Below, piece after piece: positions 7,973 to 17,112 of a stretch of DNA of 64,000 bases (position 1 is its first letter; every line of letters starts with the position of its first letter). Position numbers and translations under genes: made by a program. Under the pieces are notes generated by a model. That model saw nothing but the letters and a program-made list of their open reading frames with translations, did not search any database and was not told where the DNA came from. Source of the stretch: CBFHOS01 sp965657645 (GTDB taxonomy: Bacteria; Pseudomonadota; Alphaproteobacteria; Puniceispirillales; Puniceispirillaceae); contig CBFHOS010000001.1 of the NCBI GenBank assembly GCA_965657645.1, forward strand, positions 1 to 64,000, in the 5' to 3' direction.

Positions 7973-9187
7973 ATGAATTTCGCAAAAATTATGAAGACGG
8001 CTGCTATGGGTGTTACGACATCTGTGCTGGCGGCATCGTTGATGGCGGTGTCTGCTCAGGCGGCTGACATTATTAAGATCGGTGCGATCGCGCCAAAGTC
8101 TGGTCCTTTGGGCGGCGGTGCTTTGGTGACGCAATGGCCTAATGTCGAACTATGGTCAAAGCAAATTAATGCACGCGGCGGTATTGATGTTGGCGGCACC
8201 AAGATGATGGTCGAGATTGTCGAATATGATGACAAGACCAATCCGGGTGAGCACATCAAAGCGGCCCAGCGTCTTGCCGAAGTTGATAAGGTCGATTTCA
8301 TTGTCGCCCCATATGGCACTGGCTTTAACCTTGCTGCGGCACCAATCTACGCCAAGTACGGTTACCCACAAATTGCCGTATCCGCTATTTCAGACAAATT
8401 GCCAGAGCTAACCAAGCGCTATCCGAACCTGTTCTTTACGCTTGGTAACACATCATCTTTCTCAGGGTCAGTTGTTGATATCCTGAAAGACATGCGGGCC
8501 GCCGGCGAAATTGGTAGCCGTGTTGCCATGGTCAATGTTGCCGATGCCTTCGGTATTGAATTGGCTGAGGCCGCACGTCCGCGTTTGAAAGAGGCTGGTT
8601 TTGAGATTGTCTATGACAAGTCTTACCCGCTTGGCACACCGGACCTATCGCCAATTATCAAAGGTGCCAAAGAGAGCAAGCCTGACGCGTTCATCGCATG
8701 GTCATATCCGCCTGACACATTCGGTCTAACCGAACAGGCGATCATTCAGGATCTCAATGTAAAGATGTATTACACTGCGGTTGCGACCTGCTTCCCGGCC
8801 TTTGGCGGCAAGTTTGGATCAAAGATCGAAGGCGTGTTTGGCGCCGGTGGTGTGAACCAGGACTCACCTGCCATTCAGGAATATTTCAAACAGCATAAAG
8901 AGATCACCGGCAAGGATGCAGACGGATGGGCTTCGGCCAACACATATGTGTCTCTGCAGGTCCTCGAGCAGGCTATTTCAGGTGCCGGTACAAAAGATCG
9001 TGCGGCCGTTGTTGACTACATCAAGAACAACAGCTTTGACACGATCATGGGGCCGATCAACTTTGAAAACCAGATCTCTAACAAGTTCTGGACCGTTGGC
9101 CAGTGGCAGGGCGGCAAGTTCCGCGGTGTGAAATCATCGAATATGGATGGTGCTGCCAAGATCGTTTCAAAAGACGGTTGGAAATAA
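7973..9187 (+). CDS. HAAT-family ABC transporter substrate-binding protein (LivK-like)
   Basis: A 404-residue periplasmic binding protein of the branched-chain amino-acid (HAAT) family. A signal peptide covers residues 1-30, with cleavage after AQA. The mature part starts IKIGAIAPKSGPLGGGA, typical of LivJ/LivK folds with two lobes. The ATG at 7973 follows GGGAGGTAGG; an in-frame TTG at 7937 is unlikely. It is first of the livK-H-M-G-F order and is separated from the permease by a stem-loop, often seen where binding proteins are made in excess. HAAT binding proteins in alphaproteobacteria bind amino acids, amides or lignin-derived aromatics. The nearby aldehyde dehydrogenases favour an aromatic or aldehyde-yielding ligand, but this is inference. 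Confidence 0.93.
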   Translation: MNFAKIMKTAAMGVTTSVLAASLMAVSAQAADIIKIGAIAPKSGPLGGGALVTQWPNVELWSKQINARGGIDVGGTKMMVEIVEYDDKTNPGEHIKAAQRLAEVDKVDFIVAPYGTGFNLAAAPIYAKYGYPQIAVSAISDKLPELTKRYPNLFFTLGNTSSFSGSVVDILKDMRAAGEIGSRVAMVNVADAFGIELAEAARPRLKEAGFEIVYDKSYPLGTPDLSPIIKGAKESKPDAFIAWSYPPDTFGLTEQAIIQDLNVKMYYTAVATCFPAFGGKFGSKIEGVFGAGGVNQDSPAIQEYFKQHKEITGKDADGWASANTYVSLQVLEQAISGAGTKDRAAVVDYIKNNSFDTIMGPINFENQISNKFWTVGQWQGGKFRGVKSSNMDGAAKIVSKDGWK

Positions 9188-9198
9188 CATTTAACTGT

Positions 9199-9250
9199 CT
9201 GGGGGCGGAGTGCGGTGCAGTCGGCCCCCAGCTTTTCTTTATGGTTCTCG
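9199..9250 (+). terminator. Stem-loop after the binding-protein gene
   Basis: CTGGGGGC (9199-9206) pairs with GCCCCCAG (9234-9241) and is followed by CTTTTCTTT. It lies 11 bp after the binding-protein stop and 12-20 bp before the permease start. The likely role is partial termination or 3'-end protection, raising binding-protein levels over the membrane parts. Confidence 0.75.
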
Positions 9251-9261
9251 GTTAACATATC

Positions 9262-10125
9262 ATGGATATCATTATTACCGGATTACTGCTCGGCAGTACC
9301 TATGCGCTGATCGCCCTTGGATTAAACCTCCAATATGGCGTTGCGCGTATCATGAACCTGGCGAATGGAGAGATGCTTGTTCTGGGCGCTCTCGCGGCGT
9401 TCTGGATTTTCGTGGCTGACGCCATTAGCCCGTTGCTTACCATGCTAATTGTTGCACCATTATCGTTTATCGGCAATTGGCTGATCTATCGCTTTTTGCT
9501 CCGGCCGTTGGTGCGCCGAGCGAAAAATCAGGGCCAGCTAGAAGTCGACTCGATCTTGGCCACCTTTGGAATGAGCTTTGCCATTGTCGGTATCATGGTC
9601 TCAATCCATGGTGAATATTTCACTTATTCTTATCTGGCCGAACCGTTCCAGATATTGGGTGACACCTATGCGCTAAACCGTATCGTTGCGTTTTGTTTTG
9701 CCGTGTTGCTCGGCGCGATTTTATTCGCGTGGCTGTATTTTACCCGCCAAGGCATGGCGATCCGCGCTGTCGTTGTTAACACCGAGGCCAGCGGCCTTGT
9801 TGGCATTGATGTGCCGCGCCTATCGGCTCTTGCCTTTGCCATTGGCGGCGCCGTCACGACTATGGGCGGTACTTTGATTTCTACCTTTATTGTGCTGGAC
9901 GCATCGGTTGGTGTGGTGTTCACGATGAAGGCATTGATCATCATCATTATGGGCGGCGTTGGCGATATTCGCGGGGCGCTTGTAGCGGCGCTTTTGCTGG
10001 GGTTGGTTGAAACAACTGTGGCGCGGCTGATTGATCCGGGCCTAACCCTTGCGGCGGCCTATGCGATGTTTGTTATCGCCTTGTTGGTTCGCCCCGAAGG
10101 GCTGTTTGGAAGGAAGCCAACATGA
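9262..10125 (+). CDS. livH: HAAT ABC transporter permease, LivH type
   Basis: A 287-residue inner-membrane permease with about eight hydrophobic segments. The start MDIIITGLLLGSTYALIALG, followed by a MNLANGEM motif, is characteristic of LivH. A conserved cytoplasmic loop with ALLLGLVETTVARL near the C-terminus fits the contact with the ATPases. Its stop overlaps the LivM start by 4 bp. It imports the ligand delivered by the binding protein encoded upstream. Confidence 0.93.
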   Translation: MDIIITGLLLGSTYALIALGLNLQYGVARIMNLANGEMLVLGALAAFWIFVADAISPLLTMLIVAPLSFIGNWLIYRFLLRPLVRRAKNQGQLEVDSILATFGMSFAIVGIMVSIHGEYFTYSYLAEPFQILGDTYALNRIVAFCFAVLLGAILFAWLYFTRQGMAIRAVVVNTEASGLVGIDVPRLSALAFAIGGAVTTMGGTLISTFIVLDASVGVVFTMKALIIIIMGGVGDIRGALVAALLLGLVETTVARLIDPGLTLAAAYAMFVIALLVRPEGLFGRKPT

Positions 10126-11057
10126 ACAGGTCCGATACAAAGTCGCTTTTCTGGGGCGCGGTTTTATTGGGGCTAATGGCATTCGTCCCGTTAGTTGCTG
10201 ATGGCTATTGGATGTCGATCGCACTAACCATCGCGATGTTCACCGTATTGGCAACCAGCTGGGCGCTGTTTTCCGGCCCTACACATTACATATCGCTGGC
10301 CACCGCGGCCTTTTTCGGCGTTGGTGGCTATCTCGTTGGCACGGGCATGTCCGACTATAATATCGATTACTGGACGATGGTTGCGATCGCGCCGATTTTT
10401 GGTGCCGTGCTTGCTTTTTTAATTGGCTTGGCGACCCTGCGGCTATCCGGCGTTTATTTCGTGATTTTCACCCTAGGTCTGGCCGAGATGGTGCGCACAT
10501 TAGTGTCATGGGTGCAGAATAATTTCACCGGATCGCGTGGGTTATATGTCCTAACCGATCTTACCGAGCCTGATATCTATTGGTGTTTGCTAGTGGTGGC
10601 GGCGGCGGTTTATTTGTTTGGGTGGTGGCTGAACCGCTCGCGCCTTGGTTTTGCCATGCGGATTATCGGCAATGACGAAAGCGTGGCCCGCCATGTCGGT
10701 ATTAATACCGCTTTTTCAAAAGTGATCCTGTTCACCGTGTCGGGTTTTGTCGCCGCTCTGGTCGGGGCGCTGATTGCACCGCGCTATACTTATATCGAAC
10801 CGAATGGCGTGTTCTCACCTGAATTATCGTTCATTGTGGTGATCATGGCGTTGCTGGGCGGTACTGGACGCCTATGGGGACCGATTGTCGGGGTTATCCC
10901 GTTTGCGCTATTGCAAGAATTTATCAATGCAAACTATTCGAGTTATTCAACGCTGGTCATGGGCGTGGCGTTTTTGCTGATCGTTTATTTCCTACCACAA
11001 GGCGTGGTTGGCCGACTTGAACAGCTCTGGGCAAAACGGAGGCAGTCATCATGGTAG
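10122..11057 (+). CDS. livM: HAAT ABC transporter permease, LivM type
   Basis: A 311-residue inner-membrane permease with eight or more hydrophobic segments, the second permease of the transporter. LivM features include the ALSGPTHYISL-like segment (here LFSGPTHYISLATAAFFGVG) and GGTGRLWGPIVG near the C-terminus. It begins inside the livH stop (ATGA) and its end overlaps the LivG start by 7 bp, so all three are translationally coupled. Confidence 0.92.
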   Translation: MNRSDTKSLFWGAVLLGLMAFVPLVADGYWMSIALTIAMFTVLATSWALFSGPTHYISLATAAFFGVGGYLVGTGMSDYNIDYWTMVAIAPIFGAVLAFLIGLATLRLSGVYFVIFTLGLAEMVRTLVSWVQNNFTGSRGLYVLTDLTEPDIYWCLLVVAAAVYLFGWWLNRSRLGFAMRIIGNDESVARHVGINTAFSKVILFTVSGFVAALVGALIAPRYTYIEPNGVFSPELSFIVVIMALLGGTGRLWGPIVGVIPFALLQEFINANYSSYSTLVMGVAFLLIVYFLPQGVVGRLEQLWAKRRQSSW

Positions 11058-11785
11058 ATACGGCGCGCGTCCTGACTGTCCAAAATGTCACCCGCCGTTT
11101 TGGCGGCTTGGTGGCAGTGAACAATCTATCCTTTGATGTAAAGCGCAATGAGGTGATGGGCATTATTGGGCCGAATGGGTCTGGCAAAACCACCATGATC
11201 AATCTCATTTCGGGTGCATTGGGCATTAATGAGGGCAGCATCAGCCTGAATGGCCGCTATATTTCGACCATTCCATCCTTCCGGATTAACCAGCGCGGTG
11301 TCGCACGGACGTTCCAATTGGTCCGCATTTTGCCAAGCCTCAGCCTGATTGAAAATTGCATGGCCGGGATGGTGTTCGGACACCAACGCCTATGGGGCGA
11401 CCGTGCCCGTCATGAGGCGGTAAAGCTATTGGAGCGTGTTGGTCTTGATGCCAATGCCAATGCGCCGGTTGGCTCGCTGACTTATATCGATCAAAAGCGG
11501 TTGGAATTGGCACGCGCCCTAGCCTCAAAACCAGAGGTGCTTCTGCTCGATGAATGGCTGGCGGGATTGAACCCGACCGAATTGCAAGACGGCATTGATC
11601 TCATTCACTCGTTACGTGATGACGGGCTCACCATTATTCTGGTTGAACATGTGATGGATGCGATCCGGTCTCTATGTGATCGCTGTATCGTGATGGCGTC
11701 GGGAACAAAGATTGCCGAAGGCGTGCCCGAAGATGTGTTGGCGGAGCCGGAAGTCATCAAAGTCTATCTTGGGGAGGATATCTGA
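11051..11785 (+). CDS. livG: HAAT ABC transporter ATP-binding protein, LivG type
   Basis: A 244-residue ATPase subunit with Walker A GPNGSGKTT (about 40-48), Walker B LLLDE and switch His in LVEHVMDAI. The signature loop reads LTYIDQKRLELARAL in place of LSGGQ; LivG proteins often have a degenerate loop, but the residue after DE is Trp here instead of the usual Pro. Together these suggest a more asymmetric ATPase pair, with LivF carrying the canonical signature. It overlaps livM and livF, consistent with a 1:1 complex. Confidence 0.92.
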   Translation: MVDTARVLTVQNVTRRFGGLVAVNNLSFDVKRNEVMGIIGPNGSGKTTMINLISGALGINEGSISLNGRYISTIPSFRINQRGVARTFQLVRILPSLSLIENCMAGMVFGHQRLWGDRARHEAVKLLERVGLDANANAPVGSLTYIDQKRLELARALASKPEVLLLDEWLAGLNPTELQDGIDLIHSLRDDGLTIILVEHVMDAIRSLCDRCIVMASGTKIAEGVPEDVLAEPEVIKVYLGEDI

Positions 11786-13104
11786 TGCTGGAGGTAAAAA
11801 ACCTTTCGATTTCCTACGGCCAACATCAGGCGTTGAGCGATGTGTCACTAACTGTGGCCGAGCGCGAAGTGGTGGTGATTCTGGGCGCAAATGGCGCTGG
11901 CAAATCATCATTACTGCGGGCCGTGGCAGGCCTTTGCAAAGGTCATTTACAAGGCGACGTCAATTTTAATGGCGATGCGCTTGTCGGCCAAACGCCAGAT
12001 GAAATCGTCACCAATGGAATTGCGCTGGTGCCCGAAGGACGGGCGATTTTCGGCGATCTAAGCGTTGAGGAAAACTTGCGGCTCGGTGCCTATAACGAAC
12101 GCGCACAAGCCAACCAGATGGCCAACCTTGATAGGGTGCTAGAGCTGTTTCCAAAATTGCGTGAACGGCGCAAGCAAATTGCCCGCACAATGTCGGGCGG
12201 CGAACAGCAGATGGTAGCCATCGGCCGGGCGCTGATGTCCGATCCAACTATTTTGATGCTGGATGAGCCATCGTTAGGCCTATCGCCGTTATTGAGCAAG
12301 GAACTGTTTTTGGCCCTTGGTAAAATTCGGGAATCTGGTCTTGGCGTATTGGTGGTGGAGCAAAATGCGAAATTGTCGCTGGCGATTGCGAACCGTGGCT
12401 ATCTAATCGAAAACGGCCGTATTGTCGGGGCGAATGACGCCGCGGCATTGGCGGCTGATCCCGCCGTACAGGCGGCCTATCTAGGCGGCGGCAAACAAAG
12501 CATCATAACCCGCTCTGCCTCTCGTAAACCCGGGGCCAATATGACCAGCGCCGCAGATAAAACACCAGTTGAACCAGCAGTACAATCAGCAGAATCACAG
12601 ATTTTTATACAGCCATCAGCCCAGCCAACTAGCGGTGTAAATGTTGAGAATGTCTTGGGCGAGTCGATAGATAGCCTATTATCGCGGGCGTCAGATGTGG
12701 CAACAAAGCGCCCGACCATCACCGATATTAACGCCAGCGTGAAGACAGAAACCATGGCCCCGGCACCTGTGACGCCATCAGACCCAGCGCCAGCCACAAC
12801 GCATAAACGGCCTAAGATTGTTGAAATCTCGCCATCCACAGCGCCAGAAACGGTTAATAATCAGGCTAGTGATCCAGCTATCACCTCATTGCTGGCGGAT
12901 TTTGAAACAGCGGCAAAACAGGCACGCGATGGAAAGCCAGGTTCGGCGCCCATCGGGATCGACAATAAGCGAACTGGTTATGATGGGGCGCCCGAAGATC
13001 ACATTGGCGCCCCCCTACCGGCCATTCCGGTTTTCAGAAAAGCCCGGATTGAGATTTACAAACGCGATACCAGCGGCGCGCTGGTGAAATCGAGGGAGGG
13101 ATAA
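11785..13104 (+). CDS. livF: LivF-type ATPase with a 200-residue low-complexity C-terminal tail
   Basis: Residues 1-236 form a complete LivF: Walker A GANGAGKSS (34-42), signature MSGGEQQ (136-142), Walker B ILMLDEPS (156-163) and switch VVEQNA (190-195). Ordinary LivF ends there at about 235 residues. This one continues for 203 residues rich in Ala, Pro, Ser and Thr, probably disordered. The tail holds two similar islands, KRPTITDI (308-315) and KRPKIVEI (341-348), a predicted helix around 364-380, and a basic end IPVFRKARIEIYKR (414-427). The reading frame is open throughout and the next gene starts 1 bp after the stop, so a frameshift is unlikely. The tail may recruit another protein or tether the ATPase. 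Confidence 0.9.
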   Translation: MLEVKNLSISYGQHQALSDVSLTVAEREVVVILGANGAGKSSLLRAVAGLCKGHLQGDVNFNGDALVGQTPDEIVTNGIALVPEGRAIFGDLSVEENLRLGAYNERAQANQMANLDRVLELFPKLRERRKQIARTMSGGEQQMVAIGRALMSDPTILMLDEPSLGLSPLLSKELFLALGKIRESGLGVLVVEQNAKLSLAIANRGYLIENGRIVGANDAAALAADPAVQAAYLGGGKQSIITRSASRKPGANMTSAADKTPVEPAVQSAESQIFIQPSAQPTSGVNVENVLGESIDSLLSRASDVATKRPTITDINASVKTETMAPAPVTPSDPAPATTHKRPKIVEISPSTAPETVNNQASDPAITSLLADFETAAKQARDGKPGSAPIGIDNKRTGYDGAPEDHIGAPLPAIPVFRKARIEIYKRDTSGALVKSREG

Positions 13105-13105
13105 T

Positions 13106-14566
13106 ATGCCCCATGTAATCGACAAGCTGTATATCGGTGGGTCATGGGTTCCCACAAACGGGTCCTTTGCCGATTTGAATCCATCCGATGGATCTGTCTG
13201 GGCGACCGTTGCCGATGGTGACGCCGGCATGGCAACCCGTGCCATTGAAACGGCACAAGGCGCGTTTAAAGGCTGGGCGGGTCTAACCTATGTCGAGCGC
13301 GCCCATTATATGTTGAAAATAGCCGATGAGTTCGAGCGGCGCCAAGATGATCTGGTCAAAGCCCTACAGGGCGAAGGCGGCGGATGGTTCGGCAAAGGCA
13401 TGTTTGAATCTGGCTATATTCCAGATGTGTTCCGCGCCGCCGCGGCAATGAATTACAATGCCATTGGCGAGGTGATGCCATCGGATCACCATAAAGTATC
13501 GATGGCAGTGCGCCGCCCGATAGGGGTGGTTAGCGTAATTTCGCCATGGAATTTTCCAACCTTGTTAACCGCGCGCGGACTGGCATTTCCAATCGCGGCG
13601 GGCAATTGCGTGGTGTTAAAACCATCTGAGGAAACGCCCTATACTGGCGGCATGATCTTTGCCGAGATATTCGACGCCGTAGGCGTTCCGGCAGGGGTGC
13701 TAAACGTGGTCACCTGTTCGCGCGACAATGTCCAGCCAGTTGGCGATGTGTTGATCGAACACCCGCTGGTCAAGGGCATTAGCTTTACCGGCTCAACACC
13801 GGTTGGCCGGGTAATCGCGGCAAAGGCTGGTGCACATTTAAAGAAATGCTGTGTGGAATTGGGCGGTAAAGATGCGCTGATCGTGCTGGAAGATGCCGAT
13901 ATGGATCGGGCCACAGCCGCAGCGAATTTTGGTAGCTTTATGCATCAGGGCCAGATTTGTATGTCGGTTGAAAAAATACTGGTGCAAGAGCGGATTTATG
14001 ACCAATTCCTGCGCCGATTTGTTGAACGGGCAGGTAAATTAAAAGTGGGTGATCCGCTAGCTGATAAAGGCCATGTGATTGGCCCTCTGATCAATGACAA
14101 GCAAGCTGGTAAGGTCAAAGAACAGATCGATGATGCGCTGGCAAAAGGCGCGACGGCGGTTCTGGGCGGCGGTGTAAATGGCCGCTTTGTAGAGCCAACA
14201 ATCCTGACCGGCGTCACCCCCAATATGAAAGTCTATGCCGAGGAAACCTTTGGCCCAGTTGTGCCCGTTATTCCGTTCCGCAATGATGATGAGGCCGTGG
14301 CCATTGCCAATGACAGCGAATACGGATTGTCATCAGGGGTAATCACCCAGGATGAAGCCCGCGGGCTAGCGATAGCCGAGGCCCTGCAAACGGGCATGTG
14401 TCATATCAATTGTAGTTCGGTAAATGACGAGCCGCATGTTCCCTTTGGCGGCGCGAAATCATCTGGCGTGGGGCGTCATGGCGGCCGCTGGTCAACCGAA
14501 ACATTTACCGAAACACGCTGGGTAACTCTGGAACGCGGGCATCGCAAATACCCGCCGATGTTCTAA
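13106..14566 (+). CDS. NAD(P)-dependent aldehyde dehydrogenase
   Basis: An aldehyde dehydrogenase of 486 residues, oxidising an aldehyde to the acid. Catalytic Cys285 lies in GQICMS and general-base Glu251 in VELGGK; their 34-residue spacing is the family norm. The Rossmann fold and a C-terminal PFGGAKSSG region are complete. The overall pattern resembles vanillin or salicylaldehyde dehydrogenases. It starts 1 bp after livF, so it belongs to the transporter operon and probably acts on a product of the imported compound. Confidence 0.93.
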   Translation: MPHVIDKLYIGGSWVPTNGSFADLNPSDGSVWATVADGDAGMATRAIETAQGAFKGWAGLTYVERAHYMLKIADEFERRQDDLVKALQGEGGGWFGKGMFESGYIPDVFRAAAAMNYNAIGEVMPSDHHKVSMAVRRPIGVVSVISPWNFPTLLTARGLAFPIAAGNCVVLKPSEETPYTGGMIFAEIFDAVGVPAGVLNVVTCSRDNVQPVGDVLIEHPLVKGISFTGSTPVGRVIAAKAGAHLKKCCVELGGKDALIVLEDADMDRATAAANFGSFMHQGQICMSVEKILVQERIYDQFLRRFVERAGKLKVGDPLADKGHVIGPLINDKQAGKVKEQIDDALAKGATAVLGGGVNGRFVEPTILTGVTPNMKVYAEETFGPVVPVIPFRNDDEAVAIANDSEYGLSSGVITQDEARGLAIAEALQTGMCHINCSSVNDEPHVPFGGAKSSGVGRHGGRWSTETFTETRWVTLERGHRKYPPMF

Positions 14567-14586
14567 TAGGCTTGGGAGGAAAAAAT

Positions 14587-15411
14587 ATGCAAGGAACCGA
14601 CTGGGCATCCAAAGATTGGACCTATGGCAAGATACTCCGAAACAAAAGGATTATTGTAACCGGCTGTGCGTCTGGCATTGGATATGACACCGCTAAACTG
14701 ATCAAACATATGGGCGGCGATGTGATTGGTGTGGACCGCACCAAGACCGAAGATTATGTCGATGAGCTATATCTGGCTGATCTGTCTGACCGGCGCACTA
14801 TTCAGGCGTTGGTGCAGGCATTGCCGGGACAAATCGACGGCATCGCAAATATCGCCGGCGTCCCACCAACGGCACCCGCCGATGCGGTGCTAAAGGTCAA
14901 TCTGGTGGGCCTTAAATATTTCACCAATCTGATGATTCCAAAACTCAATGACAATGCGTCGATTGTTAATCTGGCGTCATTGGCCGGATTGGGTTGGGCT
15001 AATTCTTTGGCCGCAATCAACGCATCAGACAGGTTGGAATTTGAGGATGTGGATCGGTTTCTGCATGAGCACAAAATCTCCAATGAAAACGGCCGCAGCT
15101 ATTTCTTTAGCAAGGAAGCTTTGCTGGTCTGGACGATGAAGAACAGATGGACATGGCGCGATCGTGGCATTCGGATGAATGCGGTTAGCCCCGGCCCTGT
15201 TGAAACGCCAATTCTCAAAGATTTTATGGAAACCTTGGGCGAGCGCGCAACCGAAGATACGACGATTAATGATCGTGCCGGTCGCCCCGAGGATATCGCG
15301 CCAGTGGTTTGTTTTATGCTGTCAGATATGACCCATTGGTTCAGAGGAACTAACCTGATGCTTGATGGAGGTATGTCCGGACATATCCTTCAAAACAAGT
15401 TTCAATTCTAG
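14587..15411 (+). CDS. Coniferyl-alcohol-dehydrogenase-like SDR
   Basis: A 274-residue short-chain dehydrogenase with TGCASGIG (25-32), Ser131, Tyr172 and Lys176 (YFFSK), and the VSPGPVETPI and LDGG segments. The short, simplified middle and the FMxxLGxxRT-like stretch resemble coniferyl-alcohol dehydrogenase (CalA), which makes coniferyl aldehyde. Start ATG 14587 follows GGGAGGA. It sits directly after an aldehyde dehydrogenase, so an alcohol-to-aldehyde-to-acid sequence is plausible. The true substrate is not fixed by the sequence. Confidence 0.85.
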   Translation: MQGTDWASKDWTYGKILRNKRIIVTGCASGIGYDTAKLIKHMGGDVIGVDRTKTEDYVDELYLADLSDRRTIQALVQALPGQIDGIANIAGVPPTAPADAVLKVNLVGLKYFTNLMIPKLNDNASIVNLASLAGLGWANSLAAINASDRLEFEDVDRFLHEHKISNENGRSYFFSKEALLVWTMKNRWTWRDRGIRMNAVSPGPVETPILKDFMETLGERATEDTTINDRAGRPEDIAPVVCFMLSDMTHWFRGTNLMLDGGMSGHILQNKFQF

Positions 15412-15429
15412 GAAAGATAGGGAGAGATT

Positions 15430-17067
15430 ATGATGTCCGCTACATCGATTATTCTTCTGGTCATCGTTGTTATTGCCGTTTTGGTGGTGATTGCAGCGTG
15501 GCTTTATGAACGTGCCTCGCGGGAGGTGTCACTAGTCCGCACCGGACTTGGTGGCCTAAAAGTTGTGCTGGATGGTGGGGTAATTGTTCTGCCATATTTC
15601 CACAAGGTCAGCCGGGTCAATATGCAGACCATGCGCCTCGAGGTGAAACGCCACGGTGAAGGTGCCTTGATTACCAAGGATCGCTTGCGGGTTGATGTTG
15701 GGGTCGAGTTCTATGTCTCTATCGAACCAACGCAAGATTCCATTGCCCGTGCGTCACAAACGCTCGGTACCCGTGTTTTTGATGTCGATAAACTGCGCGA
15801 GCTGATCGAAGGTAAATTGGTCGATACGTTGCGCTCGGTTGCGGCGCAATTGACTATGGACGAGTTGCATGAGGGCCGTGGTGCATTTGTGAAAGACGTG
15901 AAGAACGCGCTTTCTGAAGAAATCAGCCGCAATGGTCTAGAGCTTGAGTCGGTTTCATTGACGGCACTCGATCAAACACCGTTCAAATCGCTCGACGAAA
16001 ATAACGCCTTTAACGCTGTCGGTATGCGCAAGCTAGCCGAGGTCATTGCGAATTCGAAAAAGGAACGTGCCAATATCGATGCCGATGCCGAAGTTTCGGT
16101 AAAGCGGTCTGAGATGGAAGCGGCGAAGCGGACGCTGCAAATCGATCTTGAAGAGCAAGAGGCGCAAATTCAGCAGGTTCAGCATCTTGAATCATTGCGT
16201 GCGGCACAATTAGCCGAGATCGCGGCGCGGAAGGCCGATTCTGAAATCGCGGCAAATGCAGCCAAAATCGAAATGGAAAAATCTATCCGCACAAATGATA
16301 TTCGCCGTCAGGAAGAAATTACCAAGGCGGAGATTGCCCAGAAGCTGGCTCTAGAAACAGCGACACAGGACAGCAAGATCAAAATCTATAATCAGAGCAT
16401 GGAGGAAGCCAAGGCCGAAGCCGCGGCAAATAATGCACGCTCTGAGGCGATTCGTGCGGCCGAAGAGATGGCGACAGTCAAAGCAGTTGAAGTGGCCGAG
16501 CGGGGCCGCACCCTCGATATCATCGCCGCCGAAAAGGAAAGCAAAGTTCATGGCATGCGCAAACGCGCCTCTGCCGAGACCGAAGCGGTCACATTGGTCC
16601 AGCTAGCCAAAGCACGGCTAGAAGCGGCCAAGGCCGATAGCGATTCTGAAAAGATCCGCCTAGCGGCTCTGGCCGAAGAGCATAAAGTCAACGCGGCTGG
16701 CAAAAAGTCTATGGTCGAAGCGGAAAATGCAATGACTCCAGATATGATCGAGCTCAATCGCGACAAGGCCCGTTTGGACGCCATGCCAAAGATTGTCGAA
16801 CAGATGGTCAAACCAGCCGAGAAGATCGACTCGATCAAAATCCATCACATCACTGGCGGTGCGCTAGATCGTAGCGGCGGTGAGAGCGGTGATTCCAGCA
16901 ACAATAAAGCCCCGATTAATCAGGCCGTGGATTCGATCATGGATATGGCGGTTCAACTGCCTGCCTTGCGTAAAATCGGTGAGGATTTAGGGGTTAGTCT
17001 TGATGATGGGATTGGCGGATTAATGGGGACGAAAGACAGCTCAACCCCGCCCAAAAATCCTAAATGA
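15430..17067 (+). CDS. Flotillin-like SPFH domain protein
   Basis: A 545-residue membrane protein. One N-terminal hydrophobic segment (about 5-25) anchors it, the SPFH/PHB domain spans about 30-210, and a long Ala/Glu/Lys-rich coiled coil runs from about 215 to 450, ending in a polar tail. This is the flotillin (YqiK/FloT) layout; such proteins organise membrane microdomains. Flotillins are commonly paired with an NfeD-like OB-fold protein, but none is seen here. Its place between dehydrogenases of a transporter operon, with GGGAGA upstream and short gaps, suggests it scaffolds the transporter or enzymes. A second ATG at 15433 is equally likely as start. Confidence 0.9.
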   Translation: MMSATSIILLVIVVIAVLVVIAAWLYERASREVSLVRTGLGGLKVVLDGGVIVLPYFHKVSRVNMQTMRLEVKRHGEGALITKDRLRVDVGVEFYVSIEPTQDSIARASQTLGTRVFDVDKLRELIEGKLVDTLRSVAAQLTMDELHEGRGAFVKDVKNALSEEISRNGLELESVSLTALDQTPFKSLDENNAFNAVGMRKLAEVIANSKKERANIDADAEVSVKRSEMEAAKRTLQIDLEEQEAQIQQVQHLESLRAAQLAEIAARKADSEIAANAAKIEMEKSIRTNDIRRQEEITKAEIAQKLALETATQDSKIKIYNQSMEEAKAEAAANNARSEAIRAAEEMATVKAVEVAERGRTLDIIAAEKESKVHGMRKRASAETEAVTLVQLAKARLEAAKADSDSEKIRLAALAEEHKVNAAGKKSMVEAENAMTPDMIELNRDKARLDAMPKIVEQMVKPAEKIDSIKIHHITGGALDRSGGESGDSSNNKAPINQAVDSIMDMAVQLPALRKIGEDLGVSLDDGIGGLMGTKDSSTPPKNPK

Positions 17068-17112
17068 TAGGCTGGCTATAAAGGTGGGTAACGTCCGTTT
17101 GGAGGGTGACAG

